A stretch of 48,727 nt of DNA from Pseudoalteromonas sp. CO133X (GCA_004208945.1 SGPE01000011.1:1-48727); one strand, 5' to 3'; counted from the stretch's first letter, positions 18,501-28,120 are shown. Numbers and translations are program-made. The notes: generated by a model from the letters alone, not told the origin.

Positions 18501-19255
18501 TCATGACCTTTTGCGGTCGCTGAAAGGGCAATATTGTTAATAACTTCAGCACGTTCGGCTGCTACTGGTGTCACCGCTACTTTACTGATATTTAAAGTAT
18601 TTAGCTGTATATTAAGGGGTAAAGTTAAGTCCAGAGTTGGTAATGCAGGCAGTACCGTTAATGGCTGGCTTTTGGGCTGTTCTTTAACGTCATGAAGTTG
18701 CACTGTAACAGTATTAATTTTCAGCGCATCAACGAGAATATCAGATAGCTCAGCAACAGCAGAAAGGTTTAGCTTTTCAACAGTAACATCAGCACTTGGA
18801 TGCGTTAAAGTTAATTGATTAATTGCGACACGCTTAACGGTTACTTTCAGCGGCAATGTGATTTGCTCACCGCTGGGGGCGGTATCTTGTTGTAATTGCT
18901 CTTGAGCGGGTTGTGGTTGTTGATCTGCTACCACTTGTTGGCTTTTAACATTTACATCAATGTTCTGCGCACTAATATTATCAAGGCAGATGCCATTACA
19001 TCCCCACCAAAAAAGATCAACTTTGAGCTGTTTAGCATCTAGCTTTATAGCCTGGTTTTCATAGCGCACATCAAATGGGTCATTATATAAAAAACGACCT
19101 GAAGGTAACTTAATCTCTAAGCCATCCACCAACTTATTGGCTGAGTATGCAATAAAATGATTACCAGGTGCGGTGAATAGCAAACAAAAAAGTAAAACGC
19201 CAATGCTTAAAAGCGTTACCGTGAGTACTGAGGTTATTTTTTTAAACTTCGTCAT
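15551..19255 (-). CDS. tamB: Translocation and assembly module subunit TamB
   Basis: A 1234-residue inner-membrane-anchored AsmA/DUF490-family protein. An uncleaved N-terminal membrane helix lies at about 8-30 (VLTVTLLSIGVLLFCLLFTA). A very long, repetitive beta-rich periplasmic body follows, and then the conserved C-terminal DUF490 domain (DGTYRAFGQDLQIRTGQVGFSG, ALAYLLNGQPL). TamB works with TamA in outer-membrane protein assembly and, as a bridge-like protein, probably in lipid transport to the outer membrane. E. coli TamB is about 1259 residues. Its start overlaps the tamA stop by one base (TAATG), showing tight coupling. A 12-base palindrome GGGACTAGTCCC covers the stop codon. Confidence 0.94.
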   Translation of the reverse strand: MTKFKKITSVLTVTLLSIGVLLFCLLFTAPGNHFIAYSANKLVDGLEIKLPSGRFLYNDPFDVRYENQAIKLDAKQLKVDLFWWGCNGICLDNISAQNIDVNVKSQQVVADQQPQPAQEQLQQDTAPSGEQITLPLKVTVKRVAINQLTLTHPSADVTVEKLNLSAVAELSDILVDALKINTVTVQLHDVKEQPKSQPLTVLPALPTLDLTLPLNIQLNTLNISKVAVTPVAAERAEVINNIALSATAKGHEVRVEKLDAQYNDWQLNTDLFAELNAHNSVQGHVALTHPNHQLKLDLTGTLADLNVTLLTQGQYPLNVDAQVNLQKDNFPFSLTGRVNKWSLDAGAEQLNLSKLDLHGQGHANDYKVKIDLISQLGAYPQVSVSSQLQGSLTGAKLEQLKLNANESQAIIHASVDWSKGVNTEFNGKLEHLKAQYLTDAMSSDLSGGFKGSFGLTGTDWQLAVENTTINGTVNDVPVSLESDFKLDSSLHASFDKLQLKSGSNELALSGQVDESWRVDGKLRLDAAEQEILPMQGKGNADLVIRGERLAPVVDLNLALNTLSYQDLQIDGLTLKGQFDYAADWQTDISLILDSANIADNKINQVELNVTGDKVDHHLRLLLDADQGKASLDINGQLKKDKWQGSLSNILITDNHIRLTTDKAIKANVDINTLDFHIADHCWQSASSKLCVNTLQQTKQLGQLNAQLAALSLPEFNRFIPENIKVSGSANGEFVANWADGALKTLRANMSTSELAATLIDDASVYKLPIEALNLSAMSDASIGKLEATLDSSVLGKVTSHLNIDDIQANQNLSGELEIEKILLTNIQPFIGSLEQLTGEIKGKLNVAGTLKEPLLNGELNIEQVNLDGATLPVSLQDSHVDIAFNNQSAEITGKLKDAEGGSLNLSGDIDWQAELPDVNVKLEGNEFFVRAQQDVTFKVSPEITMSLKNRAFNLDGQVVVPWGRIEIEELPEGAVQVSDDEVIVDIKQQQTEKAPFDYAINLKLLVENDVRIDSFGLKSKVAGDINISMDQTTPMIATGELNLIDGTYRAFGQDLQIRTGQVGFSGSIDKPYLNIKAIRNPENTSNGVIAGITLTGNVEQPSLKVYSEPAMDQAQALAYLLNGQPLDEGDSSTDAMLTQLLLAQGVNRSEGVVSKIGESFGLSDVSLSSKGSGDDTKVEISGYLTPGIQVKYSVGIFDSLSEVAVRYQLLSQLYIEVTSGLYQNVDILYKFDWD

Positions 19256-20982
19256 TAAATTTCAGGCCCTATGGTAATACTTAAACGCGTGCTTTTACTC
19301 TCTTTTGTCACTCCCCATGCATGGTCTATACGAATCGGTCCGACTGGCGTTAAGTACCGCAAACCAAAACCAGCCCCCACTTCTACTCGATCACTAAAAT
19401 CATTGGTTGCTGTACCGCTATCAACAAACAAAGCTGCACGCCAGTTTTTGGCAAACTGATAGTTATACTCCATGGTCCCAGACATTAAATATTTACCGCC
19501 AATCAAACGCCCATTTTCATCTTCAGGTGAAATTGACTGATACGCAAAGCCTCGCACGCTTTGATCACCACCCGCATAAAAGCGAAGTGAGAAAGGCACA
19601 TCGTCAATGTCATCAACTAACATGGCTCCCAAATTAGCACGTACGAAAAATAAATGACGATCAGCCACTGTCGTTAACCATGCATTTTGCAACTGTAAAC
19701 GCAAAATATTGGTGGTCGAAAACATATCCTTTAAACCAAACTCAGCGGAGATCAGCCATTGATAGCCTTCATAAGGTGTTGTGCCACCCTCGGTTTCTTT
19801 TTTTGCGTAACTAATGCCTGGCATCAGCATTTTTGAGCTTTGCTCTTCATCACCGATACGATAAGTTTCACGATCACGACGAATAAAGGCGGTACGCACC
19901 CAATCATCGTCAGTTAACCATTGGCGTTGTATTTGGCCTGTTAAAATTTTACTGTAAACATCGTTTGTCAGCTCATCTTCTAACTTATAACCCACAGAAA
20001 AACGCCATAAGTCGTCATTAGGGTCATCAACAGGCACGGTATAACCTAGTGAAATATCTTGTTGTCTTTGTGACACATTCAGATTACTTTCTAAATAGTG
20101 ACCATCACTTGTGATCCAAGGCTTTGTCCATTTAAAACGCACTTTTGGCCCAAGATCAGTACTATAGCCACCACCCACTTCATAACTATTTGCTGGTTTA
20201 TGAAGGACATCTACTTTTACAGGCACATGTTCATCTTTACGATTGGCGATATCAGCATAAACCCTAACGCTGGCGAAGTACGGCGTACTCGACAACGCTA
20301 AGTTATAATCAGACACGTCTGTAGATTTATAAGGTTGGCCATTTTTAAAACTCGCTAGCGAGCGAATATATTTCTCAGCGGGTGTCTCATTACCAATAAT
20401 AATTTCACCAAATTGATAACGAGGACCTGTGTCTACGTTAAACGTGATATCTGCACTGTTTTTTTTCAAAGACACTGCTAATGTGTGTTGGTGCCACTTT
20501 GCATCAAAGTAACCAAGTTCAAGGAGCTGGCCTTCAATTCGCTTTCTAGCCGCTTCGTAATTACCATGATTTAGAAAATCACCTTGCTTTAATTTAATGC
20601 TGTTAACTGCCACCATAAACTCGGGGTCGCTTTTTCCCGCACCGCTAATGGTTACATTGATATTTGCAATACGAGTAACAGGTCCTCGCTCCACATCAAC
20701 AATAATAAGCTGTTTTTCTTGGTCGAAATTAATTTTAATGACGGGTTTATAGTAGCCAAGTGCTTTTAGACTTGTTTCAACTTGACTTTTTGCATGGCGT
20801 TTAAGTGCTTTTGACGCTTTTTCATCGATTAACTGGTTAACGTAAAGTTCAACGTTTTTTTCAAGTTCACCACTGAGTCCCTGAATTTTATATTCTTTTA
20901 TGATTGTTGCTGCACTAAAAGCTGGATGGCTAAAAGCGGCGCACAAAAGTAAAAAGACAAAAAAGAAATGCCGAGAGAACAA
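19255..20982 (-). CDS. tamA: Translocation and assembly module subunit TamA (Omp85 family)
   Basis: A 575-residue outer-membrane protein with a signal peptide (MFSRHFFFVFLLLCAAFSHPAFSA). Three POTRA domains occupy about 25-270 (IIKEYKIQGLSGELEKN, RIANINVTISGAG, GEIIIGNETPAEKYI). A 16-strand Omp85 barrel follows, with the family signatures GGDQSVRGFAYQSISP and GFGLRYLTPVGPIRIDHAWG. Length matches E. coli TamA (577). It is the first gene of the tamA-tamB unit. It is divergent from rraB, with about 170 bases between starts; no clear promoter was picked out there. Confidence 0.95.
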   Translation of the reverse strand: MFSRHFFFVFLLLCAAFSHPAFSAATIIKEYKIQGLSGELEKNVELYVNQLIDEKASKALKRHAKSQVETSLKALGYYKPVIKINFDQEKQLIIVDVERGPVTRIANINVTISGAGKSDPEFMVAVNSIKLKQGDFLNHGNYEAARKRIEGQLLELGYFDAKWHQHTLAVSLKKNSADITFNVDTGPRYQFGEIIIGNETPAEKYIRSLASFKNGQPYKSTDVSDYNLALSSTPYFASVRVYADIANRKDEHVPVKVDVLHKPANSYEVGGGYSTDLGPKVRFKWTKPWITSDGHYLESNLNVSQRQQDISLGYTVPVDDPNDDLWRFSVGYKLEDELTNDVYSKILTGQIQRQWLTDDDWVRTAFIRRDRETYRIGDEEQSSKMLMPGISYAKKETEGGTTPYEGYQWLISAEFGLKDMFSTTNILRLQLQNAWLTTVADRHLFFVRANLGAMLVDDIDDVPFSLRFYAGGDQSVRGFAYQSISPEDENGRLIGGKYLMSGTMEYNYQFAKNWRAALFVDSGTATNDFSDRVEVGAGFGLRYLTPVGPIRIDHAWGVTKESKSTRLSITIGPEI

Positions 20983-21152
20983 AAAATATCCTTACCTTTT
21001 TGAAATGCCTGAAGCGAAAATGAGTACAAACTAATTTTAACACAGTGAAATAATGACTGACATAATGGAAATAGTAAAATTAGTACACGTAACGCTATTA
21101 TTTTCGCTACAATAGCGAACAATAACTAGATTTAAAATGAATGAGCGATTAA

Positions 21153-21482
21153 ATGCATTTCCCAGACGATGAAAATGGTCAATTATTAGCTGAAATTGCG
21201 GCTGCCGGTGTCGATTTAAACTGTTTACAAGAAGTCGACTTTTATATTTTGTTTGAGCAAAAGCCAGATGCAGAAAAGTTTGCAACGGCCATTGAAAGTG
21301 ACGAGTTAGCGCCGAGTACAGAACTCAATAAATGCCCTGATACTGGCGTATGGGAAGTGATTACTCGCGTTAAAATGGTGCCAGATCACACCTTACTTTC
21401 TCAGACAGAACAATACCTTGAAAGCATTGCCAACGGTCATAATGGCTATGGTGATGGTTGGGGTTTGATGGCTGAAGATTAA
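21153..21482 (+). CDS. rraB: RraB-family regulator of RNase E activity
   Basis: A 109-residue acidic protein of the RraB family. In E. coli RraB binds the C-terminal scaffold of RNase E and changes which RNAs are degraded. The similarity is clearest near the C-terminus, where ANGHNGYGDGWG corresponds to the family's YDGWG motif, and in the DFYILFEQKPDAEKF strand-helix segment. It is shorter than the E. coli protein (138), which has a longer acidic tail. The assigned ATG lacks a good Shine-Dalgarno; an upstream ATG at 21137 opens only an 11-codon overlapping frame. It converges with radD across a hairpin. Confidence 0.8.
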   Translation: MHFPDDENGQLLAEIAAAGVDLNCLQEVDFYILFEQKPDAEKFATAIESDELAPSTELNKCPDTGVWEVITRVKMVPDHTLLSQTEQYLESIANGHNGYGDGWGLMAED

Positions 21483-21495
21483 TTAATTTAGTTTG

Positions 21496-21518
21496 TTGCG
21501 CGATGCAATATCGCGCAA
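21496..21518. terminator. Hairpin between convergent rraB and radD
   Basis: TTGCGCGAT-GCAAT-ATCGCGCAA forms a perfect 9-bp GC-rich stem with a 5-base loop in the 40-base gap between two converging stops. Neither side has a strong T tract, but the position suits a bidirectional terminator. Confidence 0.55.
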
Positions 21519-21522
21519 AGCC

Positions 21523-23268
21523 CTAATGTGACAATTGATTTGCTTTTCTGAAGCTGCCTTCATAATCAAACAATTTCTCAGCTACCTTCCAACCATACTT
21601 CTTATTTTTACGCGCTATCACAAAATCGGGTGCAACTAATAGATGCTGCGCTGATTCAACTTGTTCAGCAGTTTGCCACTTTTTGCTGCCTGCTCCCTCT
21701 TTATGTCTCTTAAATTGTTTATTAAAAATAAATCGCCCAGTATCATTCGCTAGATTAAAAACCTCATCGCAGCTGGCGCCATCTTCATCAAAGTAACTTA
21801 TTTTTAAAAGCCCATTTGGCAGTGCCTTCGCTAACAGCCCGCTACAACGAAGCACTAAGGCATCTTTTAAATTAAGGGCTTCTCGTAGTTTATCATCAGG
21901 GTCAGCCATCATTGCGCCGCATGACTGACATTGTCTAGCAGCAATATCATTTTGCTCACCACATTGCTCACACTCTTTGAAGCGAAAGCGATAATCACAT
22001 TGTTCTTGTGTGTCTCCATCGTCAAGTAACCCTTGGCAGCGTCGCCCAAAATGTTCTATCACTTTACCGCTATCGTCTGTTTTGCCCCAAAAAATATTAG
22101 CAAAACCGCAACCAGGACACAGTACCTGCACTGGTTCATTATCACTTTGTCCCTTTTTACTGCCTACTTCTGGGTAAAAGAGATCAAAACCATTCCCCGC
22201 ATAATCAATGACTAAGCAATCTTTTTTCCCTTCACTTAAACGCAGTCCACGACCCACTATTTGCTGGTATAGACTCACTGATTCTGTGGGACGTAAAATA
22301 GCAATATAGTCGACATGAGGAGCATCAAACCCTGTAGTTAACACCGACACATTGACCAAAAACTTTAACTGTTTTTGTTTAAATTGAGTAATAATTTGGT
22401 CGCGTTCGTTGTTATCGGTCTCCCCTGTAATCAACGCAGTTTGCTCAGCAGGTAAATAGCCAACAATTTCTTTTGCATGCATAACAGTGGCTGCAAAAAT
22501 CATCACTCCATGGCGATTTTCGCTGTAATCAATCACTTGTTTAATAATGGCTTTGGTTGCCCGGGTACTGTCCTTGAGCAGTGCATTCATGTTTTCAACA
22601 CTGTAGCGACCAAAAGAGTCACTGGGTAATGAAGCAAAGTCATAATGACTAATTGCAGCATCAATTTCATGAGGAGGTGTTAAATAGCCATGTTTAATCA
22701 TATAGCGTAGTGGTAATTCAAAAATACACTTTTTGAATGGTGCTGTTTGCTCCCCTCGAACAAATCCATGGTAATGATGATGATAAACCCAACCCATACC
22801 CATTCTAAATGGTGTCGCAGTCAACCCTAACACTTTGAGTTTTGGGTTTTGCTTTTTTAAGGCACTGATCACCTGTCCATATTGGCTTTTATCATCGCCA
22901 CTTACACGGTGGCACTCATCAATAATTAATAATGAGTAGGCTTCGTCAAGCTGTGCAGTATTTCTAGCAAGTGACTGGACGCTGGCAAAGGTCACTTGTT
23001 CGCTCAGTGATTTTTGCTTTAAACCTGCCGAGAAGATACTCGCCTTAAAACCAAAGCTGGCATATTTTTGCGCATTTTGCTCAACCAGCTCTTTAACATG
23101 GGCGAGCACTAAAATTTTTTGCCTGGCTATTCTTGCAAGTTCTGCAATGACTAAGCTTTTACCCGCTCCCGTGGGCAACACAATCAACGCGGCATCATTT
23201 GTCTTTCGAAAATGTGCAACGGTTCTATCTACGGCTTCTTGCTGATAAGGTCTTAGTGTGTATTTCAT
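21523..23268 (-). CDS. radD: RadD (YejH) superfamily 2 DNA helicase/ATPase
   Basis: DNA-repair ATPase matching E. coli RadD (YejH, 586 residues), which stimulates RecA-mediated strand exchange. From the ATG at 23268 the protein is 581 residues and starts [14 protein letters not shown], like RadD. Motifs: Walker A LPTGAGKS, motif Ia [15 protein letters not shown]-like [14 protein letters not shown], and motif [12 protein letters not shown] zinc-type cysteine cluster follows ([33 protein letters not shown]). The frame extends 16 codons further upstream, but those codons lie in the H-NS terminator and do not resemble RadD. The start region contains the palindrome CATACTAGTATG and lacks an obvious Shine-Dalgarno. 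Confidence 0.95.
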   Translation of the reverse strand: MKYTLRPYQQEAVDRTVAHFRKTNDAALIVLPTGAGKSLVIAELARIARQKILVLAHVKELVEQNAQKYASFGFKASIFSAGLKQKSLSEQVTFASVQSLARNTAQLDEAYSLLIIDECHRVSGDDKSQYGQVISALKKQNPKLKVLGLTATPFRMGMGWVYHHHYHGFVRGEQTAPFKKCIFELPLRYMIKHGYLTPPHEIDAAISHYDFASLPSDSFGRYSVENMNALLKDSTRATKAIIKQVIDYSENRHGVMIFAATVMHAKEIVGYLPAEQTALITGETDNNERDQIITQFKQKQLKFLVNVSVLTTGFDAPHVDYIAILRPTESVSLYQQIVGRGLRLSEGKKDCLVIDYAGNGFDLFYPEVGSKKGQSDNEPVQVLCPGCGFANIFWGKTDDSGKVIEHFGRRCQGLLDDGDTQEQCDYRFRFKECEQCGEQNDIAARQCQSCGAMMADPDDKLREALNLKDALVLRCSGLLAKALPNGLLKISYFDEDGASCDEVFNLANDTGRFIFNKQFKRHKEGAGSKKWQTAEQVESAQHLLVAPDFVIARKNKKYGWKVAEKLFDYEGSFRKANQLSH

Positions 23269-23284
23269 ACTAGTATGATGGCGA

Positions 23285-23313
23285 CAAAAAAGGGAAGCAT
23301 ACGCTTCCCTTTT
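23285..23313 (-). terminator. Rho-independent terminator after the H-NS-family gene
   Basis: On the minus strand AAAGGGAAGC-GTAT-GCTTCCCTTT forms a 10-bp stem followed by further T residues, about 18 bases past the H-NS-like stop. It separates that gene from radD. Confidence 0.88.
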
Positions 23314-23330
23314 CAATCTTTAAAGTGAAA

Positions 23331-23636
23331 TTATGCTAGGTGTTTAGTTAAATCAACACCTTGGAATGCTTTAGGTCGTTTACCACGGCCAGTCCACTCA
23401 ACGATTTCACCATTATACTCAATGCGGTATTTAGGTTTTACTTTTGTGCGCTTATCAGTGCCTACCACATCTTGTAGATCTTCTAATGTAAGTCCTTTTT
23501 CTTTTAAAAGATCGAGTACTTCTTTTTTAGCTTCTTGCTGTTGAGTATTTTTCTCGATAGCTGTATCAATAAGTTGCTTTGCTTTTTCTAGCTCACTTAA
23601 AGACGCAGTTTTTACAAAAGATCGAATTTCTTTCAT
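23331..23636 (-). CDS. Short H-NS-family nucleoid-associated DNA-binding protein
   Basis: A 101-residue protein with an N-terminal coiled-coil/oligomerisation segment (LSELEKAKQLIDTAIEKNTQQQEAKKE, broken here by charged runs). The C-terminal DNA-binding domain contains YNGEIVEWTGRGKRPKAF, the counterpart of the H-NS minor-groove motif (WTGQGR in E. coli). It is shorter than E. coli H-NS (137), as is common in marine relatives. Expected roles are silencing of AT-rich genes and bridging of DNA. It is followed by a strong terminator. The upstream 102 bases are very AT-rich, which would suit self-regulation, but no site was proved. The EvgS-like kinase gene lies upstream on the same strand. Confidence 0.88.
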   Translation of the reverse strand: MKEIRSFVKTASLSELEKAKQLIDTAIEKNTQQQEAKKEVLDLLKEKGLTLEDLQDVVGTDKRTKVKPKYRIEYNGEIVEWTGRGKRPKAFQGVDLTKHLA

Positions 23637-23738
23637 TGAAAGCTCTCTTTATTATAAAAGTTAAGTTACATATAGAACCTCAACCAGTATATGAGGAAAA
23701 TATAAAATAATCTATTATATACCCTAACTTTATCTATT

Positions 23739-26700
23739 TTATTCAGACCATTCTTTTATTTTATCCACGATATCATTCAATTGTACAATAAGCATTCGAA
23801 CAATTTCTGGGTCTTGGTTTTTGCTAAATTCTTGCTCTGTATTCACTATAAGCTCAGAGAGTGCTGGATACTGAAGCATCACGATAGCTCCTTTAAGCTT
23901 ATGAATAGTTGAAGAAATCTTACTATATTCGCTATTTTCGAGTTGTTCGTTTAACGTACTTAAATCAATGTGCAGGCTATTTACAAAGACATCTGCCAAC
24001 ATTTTTGCATCTGCCTCATTCCCAAAAACATTTAACCAATGCTGTTTGCTTTTTATTCCTGTTAACGATGACTCTATATTCGTTTCTTGTACCTGGTTTT
24101 TGTCTTTTTGTAGATCAATAAACTCTACTAGCCTGTTATATAACTCGTTAAGTTTGTATGGCTTAAATAACACACAATTCATCCCTACTTTCATAGCTTT
24201 ATCAAGACACTCTTGAGAGTCATCAGCAGTAAACCCTATAATTGGTAAGGATTTAAACTCAGGCATGCCACGAAGCTGCTCAGTTAATTTAAAGCCATCT
24301 AGGTGTGGCATATGGCAATCGGTCAATAACAAATCAAAATGACCATTGCGCAAAGTATTTAATGCTGCAATACCATCTTCAACCATCACAGCTTTAATAC
24401 CCAGCTTCTGGCACTGTTTTTCTAATAGTAATTGATTAGTTTTATTATCCTCAGCTATCAGAATCTTTCCATGTAAACTATCCGTGCCTTTTGAGGAAAT
24501 AAATTGAGTGTTGGCATGAACATTATTGAACAGTTCACGTAATAGATCTGGGTATATAGGGCTAACCCCCAAAGTATGACAACAGCATTTTACCTGTGGT
24601 TTTGTCTCACCAGAGATAGCGACAATAATATAACTGTTGCTTGAGTGCGGTATAGCTTGTTGCCAATCATCCCCCCATAACTGCTGCATATACTGCTCAT
24701 CAATGAGGATGTTCTGCGTATTGATAAATGTATTTTTATCAATCGGCCAAGATAGCTGATTATAGTTAATACCCATAGTCGATAAGTTATCAAGTAATTG
24801 ACGGTTATTACTATATACTGACCAATACAGGGATGGTAATGGGCTTTTATCTTTGAATACATTAGTTAATGGAACCGAAATATATACATTTGTCCCTTTT
24901 GAGAAAGTGCTGGAAATCGTAATTTCCCCTTTCATTGCTTCAATTAATTGCTTAGCCAATGTAAGTCCAAGCCCTGCCCCGCCATAACGCCTTTGCGTGG
25001 AGCCATCAGCTTGCTCGAAAGGGGTATAAATATCTGCAAGTTGCTGTGCAGTCATTCCTGTGCCCGTATCCGACACCTCAATTTTTAATTTATGTTTATC
25101 GAATAATACGTCACAATTAATGCTACCTGATTCAGTAAATTTAACCGCATTATTAAGAACATTTGAAAGCACTTGCATTAAGTGAGTTACATCAATTTGT
25201 GCAGATGTATAAGCTGCTGTTCGCCAAGAAAGCGTAAAGTCTAAACCTTTTTCTTTTGCTAAGTATTCATGGGCACGAAAAACACGACACAAGTGTGATT
25301 CAAGATCTACATCTTGATAATTTAATTCAATGTTACCCGAGTTGGTATTGGCAAAATACAAGATATCATTCACTAAGCTTAGTAGCTTAGAAATAGAGCT
25401 ATCGATGTGCTCTAATAAATAGAATTGTTCATCTGTTAAAGTAGATGACTTTAGTAGTTCAATAAAGCCATTAACCCCTGATATTGGCGTACGTAATTCA
25501 TGGCTCATTGTGGCTATAAAGCGGCTTTTTGCGAGCTCAGCCTGATGCGCTAATTGATTTGCTTTACTTAAATCGGCTTGCTGTCTTTTTAATAAGCTAA
25601 TATCGAGTAAAATTCCATTCCAACGAATTCCTTCATTTGTCGAAGTAGTCATACTTTCAGCGTTGGCAATGTAACGACACCAAATTTGTTGACCTAAGTT
25701 ATTTACCCGAAATTCTATGTCGATTATTTTATTTAACTTACTGGCTGACTTAAACGCTTTGGCTATTTTGATGCGATCAACATCATCAATATACGGTGAA
25801 ATACAACCGGTCATGCCACGCTGGTTGACTGTACGGGAGGTAATCCCGAGTAAACTTTGTGCGCCTTTACTTATATAGGTATAGCAGCCCTCTCCATTAT
25901 CATAATACTCATACTGAAATACACCGCCCGGAATCGTATCTGTTATCGTTTGTAACAAACGCTGCACGGATTGTGTCTCTCGTTGTAAATTGTGGTGCTG
26001 TGTTACATCCGTTATAACTGTCAAAATTCCAGCCAATTGCTCATCAGTTCCGAAATAAGGCTTCTTTGTATAGAGCAAATCAAGCTGCTTTCCTTGTCGG
26101 TTGGTATATTTAATTTGCTGATTAATAGCTTTTCCTGAGTCTAAACTATATTTGTTTTGTGCAATCAAGTCTTTAACAACAGGTAAATCATCGCGCAGGA
26201 ATTGTTTTTGCTCATCCCATAAATGCGCAAAGTTCTCGCGGTAAGCCTTATTCCACATTAGGCGTTTTTGATCTTTATCTTGTATCACCACCATTGTAGG
26301 TAAATCATCAATTAACTTTTGGGTGAAATTTAACTTCTCCAACGCGACTTGCTCTGCTTTTTGTCGCTTGGCTATTTCGCGATTGATGGTGTAGCGCCAG
26401 CCAATAAAGTACACAATAGAGACAAAAATCAATATTAAGACCAAAATAGCTGTCGTATTAACCGTTTGCCTGTCATAACCTCTCTCAATACTAAAAATCC
26501 CATGCCGATTTACAATATGAGTGAAATCATTACTTGTTAATGTTTTAAATAAGCTATCAAGCAATGTAGCAAAATCTGGCAAATTTTGATTGATTAAAAA
26601 ATAAATAGGCTGTGTGTATTGATATCGGGGGTTTATATAAAACTCACCAATATAAAATTGGTTAAGCTGATAAGCCGCTATACTTTGCGGTAACATCACC

Positions 26701-27926
26701 CCATCAATGGTATCGTTTCTTAGGGCATAGAAAAGTGTTTTGACTGAGTTAAACGAGACAGTTTCGATAGGTTTATTTGTGATTAATTTCTGTTTAGGAT
26801 CTGCAAATACATCAAGATAACCAATGCGAGAACCATTGTTTCTTTGTTTAGAAATCAAGATCATCTCGAAACTATAATGTGAAGGAAGAGCAATCAGAGT
26901 ACCATGATCAAGCTTATCAGGTGTCATGGTAGGAATTAGATCAATTTTATTAGCAAGAAACAACTTTGCCAACTCATCACTATTGGCAGCAGGAATATAT
27001 TTAAATTGAATACCACTTCGCTGTGCCAGTAACATCATAGTATCGTTTAGATAACCCGTTGCTTCACCATTATTATTCGTCGAATTGACTGGAAATAAGT
27101 CATCTACAAACGAAAATGTCAGTAATAGGTTTGTTTCTTCATCCCCCCCTATTCGGTTAAAGTCTCGCTTAAACTGACTATAGGCTTTTGATGCTAAATA
27201 TTCCTCACTTGCTGAATTTTCCCAGAGCTGTTTAGTTGTCGGTGAGATAGAAGCAAGTAAAGAATTAACTTGGTTTCTCAATACGACCTTCTGCTGGTTA
27301 AACATGACATGAAGTGTTTCACTGGCAAGCCAAATTGGGCTTACTATTTTTAAGTTCTTTTGTGGGCGCTTTTTTAAATAATGGGAAAGTACCGAGTAAT
27401 CCCCCAAAAAAGCATCAAAAGTACCGTCTGATACTTTATCAAAGGCATCTTCGGGTTTTATAAAACGATTGATAAATAACGCACCATTTTGTGCTAAATA
27501 TTCACAATGAGAGCTTCCGGTTATACAAACCCAGCGTAAACTTGCCAAGTTTTTTAACGCATCATTGGCAATAGATTGGTTGGCTACAATACCTTGAGGT
27601 GCTTCCATGAACGGAGCTGAAAATAAGAAATGCTTTTTACGCTGTTCAGTTTTATTTAAACCAACCGTAAAGTCTATTTCTCCAGCTTGTAGAGCATCGA
27701 GGAGAAGATCTAAACTATCGAACACTTGATACTCTAGCTTTGAATCGGTTAGGCGAGCAATTTCATCACTGTAACCAACGATGACTCCTGAGAATTGCCC
27801 CTCCTCTGTACGCGTATGGTAAGGGAAGAAGTTGTAATTGACGATACCCGCTTTGAGCTTTGGTTTATCCTCTTGTGCGGCTTGCGTAAAAAAAGTACAA
27901 AAAAATAAAAGCGCTACAACACACAA
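23739..27926 (-). CDS. EvgS/BvgS-like hybrid sensor histidine kinase with two periplasmic solute-binding domains
   Basis: A 1395-residue hybrid kinase. In order: signal sequence; two SBP_bac_3 (Venus-flytrap) domains at about 24-245 and 262-475, facing the periplasm; a membrane helix near 487-509; two PAS domains (about 533-790); HisKA with His in MSHELRTPISG; HATPase_c (NNAVKFTESG, DTGTGM, YGGAGLGLTLAK); a degenerate receiver-like stretch without phospho-Asp (about 1040-1145); a true receiver with D1203 in LLTDCHMP; and an Hpt with H1342 in IHKLKGA. It probably senses amino acids or similar solutes. No response regulator is adjacent. The start is unclear: TTG at 27926 lacks a Shine-Dalgarno, and the frame upstream (LKRLFISYL) would complete a signal-peptide n-region from a CTG at 27950. 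Confidence 0.9.
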   Translation of the reverse strand: MCVVALLFFCTFFTQAAQEDKPKLKAGIVNYNFFPYHTRTEEGQFSGVIVGYSDEIARLTDSKLEYQVFDSLDLLLDALQAGEIDFTVGLNKTEQRKKHFLFSAPFMEAPQGIVANQSIANDALKNLASLRWVCITGSSHCEYLAQNGALFINRFIKPEDAFDKVSDGTFDAFLGDYSVLSHYLKKRPQKNLKIVSPIWLASETLHVMFNQQKVVLRNQVNSLLASISPTTKQLWENSASEEYLASKAYSQFKRDFNRIGGDEETNLLLTFSFVDDLFPVNSTNNNGEATGYLNDTMMLLAQRSGIQFKYIPAANSDELAKLFLANKIDLIPTMTPDKLDHGTLIALPSHYSFEMILISKQRNNGSRIGYLDVFADPKQKLITNKPIETVSFNSVKTLFYALRNDTIDGVMLPQSIAAYQLNQFYIGEFYINPRYQYTQPIYFLINQNLPDFATLLDSLFKTLTSNDFTHIVNRHGIFSIERGYDRQTVNTTAILVLILIFVSIVYFIGWRYTINREIAKRQKAEQVALEKLNFTQKLIDDLPTMVVIQDKDQKRLMWNKAYRENFAHLWDEQKQFLRDDLPVVKDLIAQNKYSLDSGKAINQQIKYTNRQGKQLDLLYTKKPYFGTDEQLAGILTVITDVTQHHNLQRETQSVQRLLQTITDTIPGGVFQYEYYDNGEGCYTYISKGAQSLLGITSRTVNQRGMTGCISPYIDDVDRIKIAKAFKSASKLNKIIDIEFRVNNLGQQIWCRYIANAESMTTSTNEGIRWNGILLDISLLKRQQADLSKANQLAHQAELAKSRFIATMSHELRTPISGVNGFIELLKSSTLTDEQFYLLEHIDSSISKLLSLVNDILYFANTNSGNIELNYQDVDLESHLCRVFRAHEYLAKEKGLDFTLSWRTAAYTSAQIDVTHLMQVLSNVLNNAVKFTESGSINCDVLFDKHKLKIEVSDTGTGMTAQQLADIYTPFEQADGSTQRRYGGAGLGLTLAKQLIEAMKGEITISSTFSKGTNVYISVPLTNVFKDKSPLPSLYWSVYSNNRQLLDNLSTMGINYNQLSWPIDKNTFINTQNILIDEQYMQQLWGDDWQQAIPHSSNSYIIVAISGETKPQVKCCCHTLGVSPIYPDLLRELFNNVHANTQFISSKGTDSLHGKILIAEDNKTNQLLLEKQCQKLGIKAVMVEDGIAALNTLRNGHFDLLLTDCHMPHLDGFKLTEQLRGMPEFKSLPIIGFTADDSQECLDKAMKVGMNCVLFKPYKLNELYNRLVEFIDLQKDKNQVQETNIESSLTGIKSKQHWLNVFGNEADAKMLADVFVNSLHIDLSTLNEQLENSEYSKISSTIHKLKGAIVMLQYPALSELIVNTEQEFSKNQDPEIVRMLIVQLNDIVDKIKEWSE

Positions 27927-28065
27927 GTAAGAAATAAATAGTCTTTTCAGAACATGACCATTAAAAAGAAATAACTAGCTACATTCTAGCAGTGTAATTT
28001 AAATACTCAATTTTTGTTTGTTCAGGGCTTTGAATTGAAGTGTGATTGAGCTGTAAATGTGCAAT

Positions 28066-28101
28066 AAAAAACGGCTTTATTAAAGTTAATAAAGCCGTTT
28101 T
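28066..28101 (-). terminator. Strong rho-independent terminator after the first TonB-dependent receptor
   Basis: AAAACGGCTTTATTAA pairs perfectly with TTAATAAAGCCGTTTT (28068-28083 with 28086-28101) and is followed on the minus strand by a T run, about 20 bases past the receptor stop. Confidence 0.93.
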
Positions 28102-28120
28102 AGGTAACTAAGATTTAAAA

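Noticed and set aside
20898..21122. 74-codon hydrophobic frame (-) overlapping the start of tamA
   Set aside because: Overlaps the tamA signal peptide in another frame, lacks a ribosome-binding site, and the tamA start is secure.
21137..21172. 11-codon ORF overlapping the rraB start as a leader peptide
   Set aside because: It has no ribosome-binding site and no regulatory codon run; overlap with the start by chance is likely.
23266..23277. Palindrome CATACTAGTATG at the radD start
   Set aside because: Perfect 12 bases, but half of it is the start codon region and no second site or regulator supports an operator.
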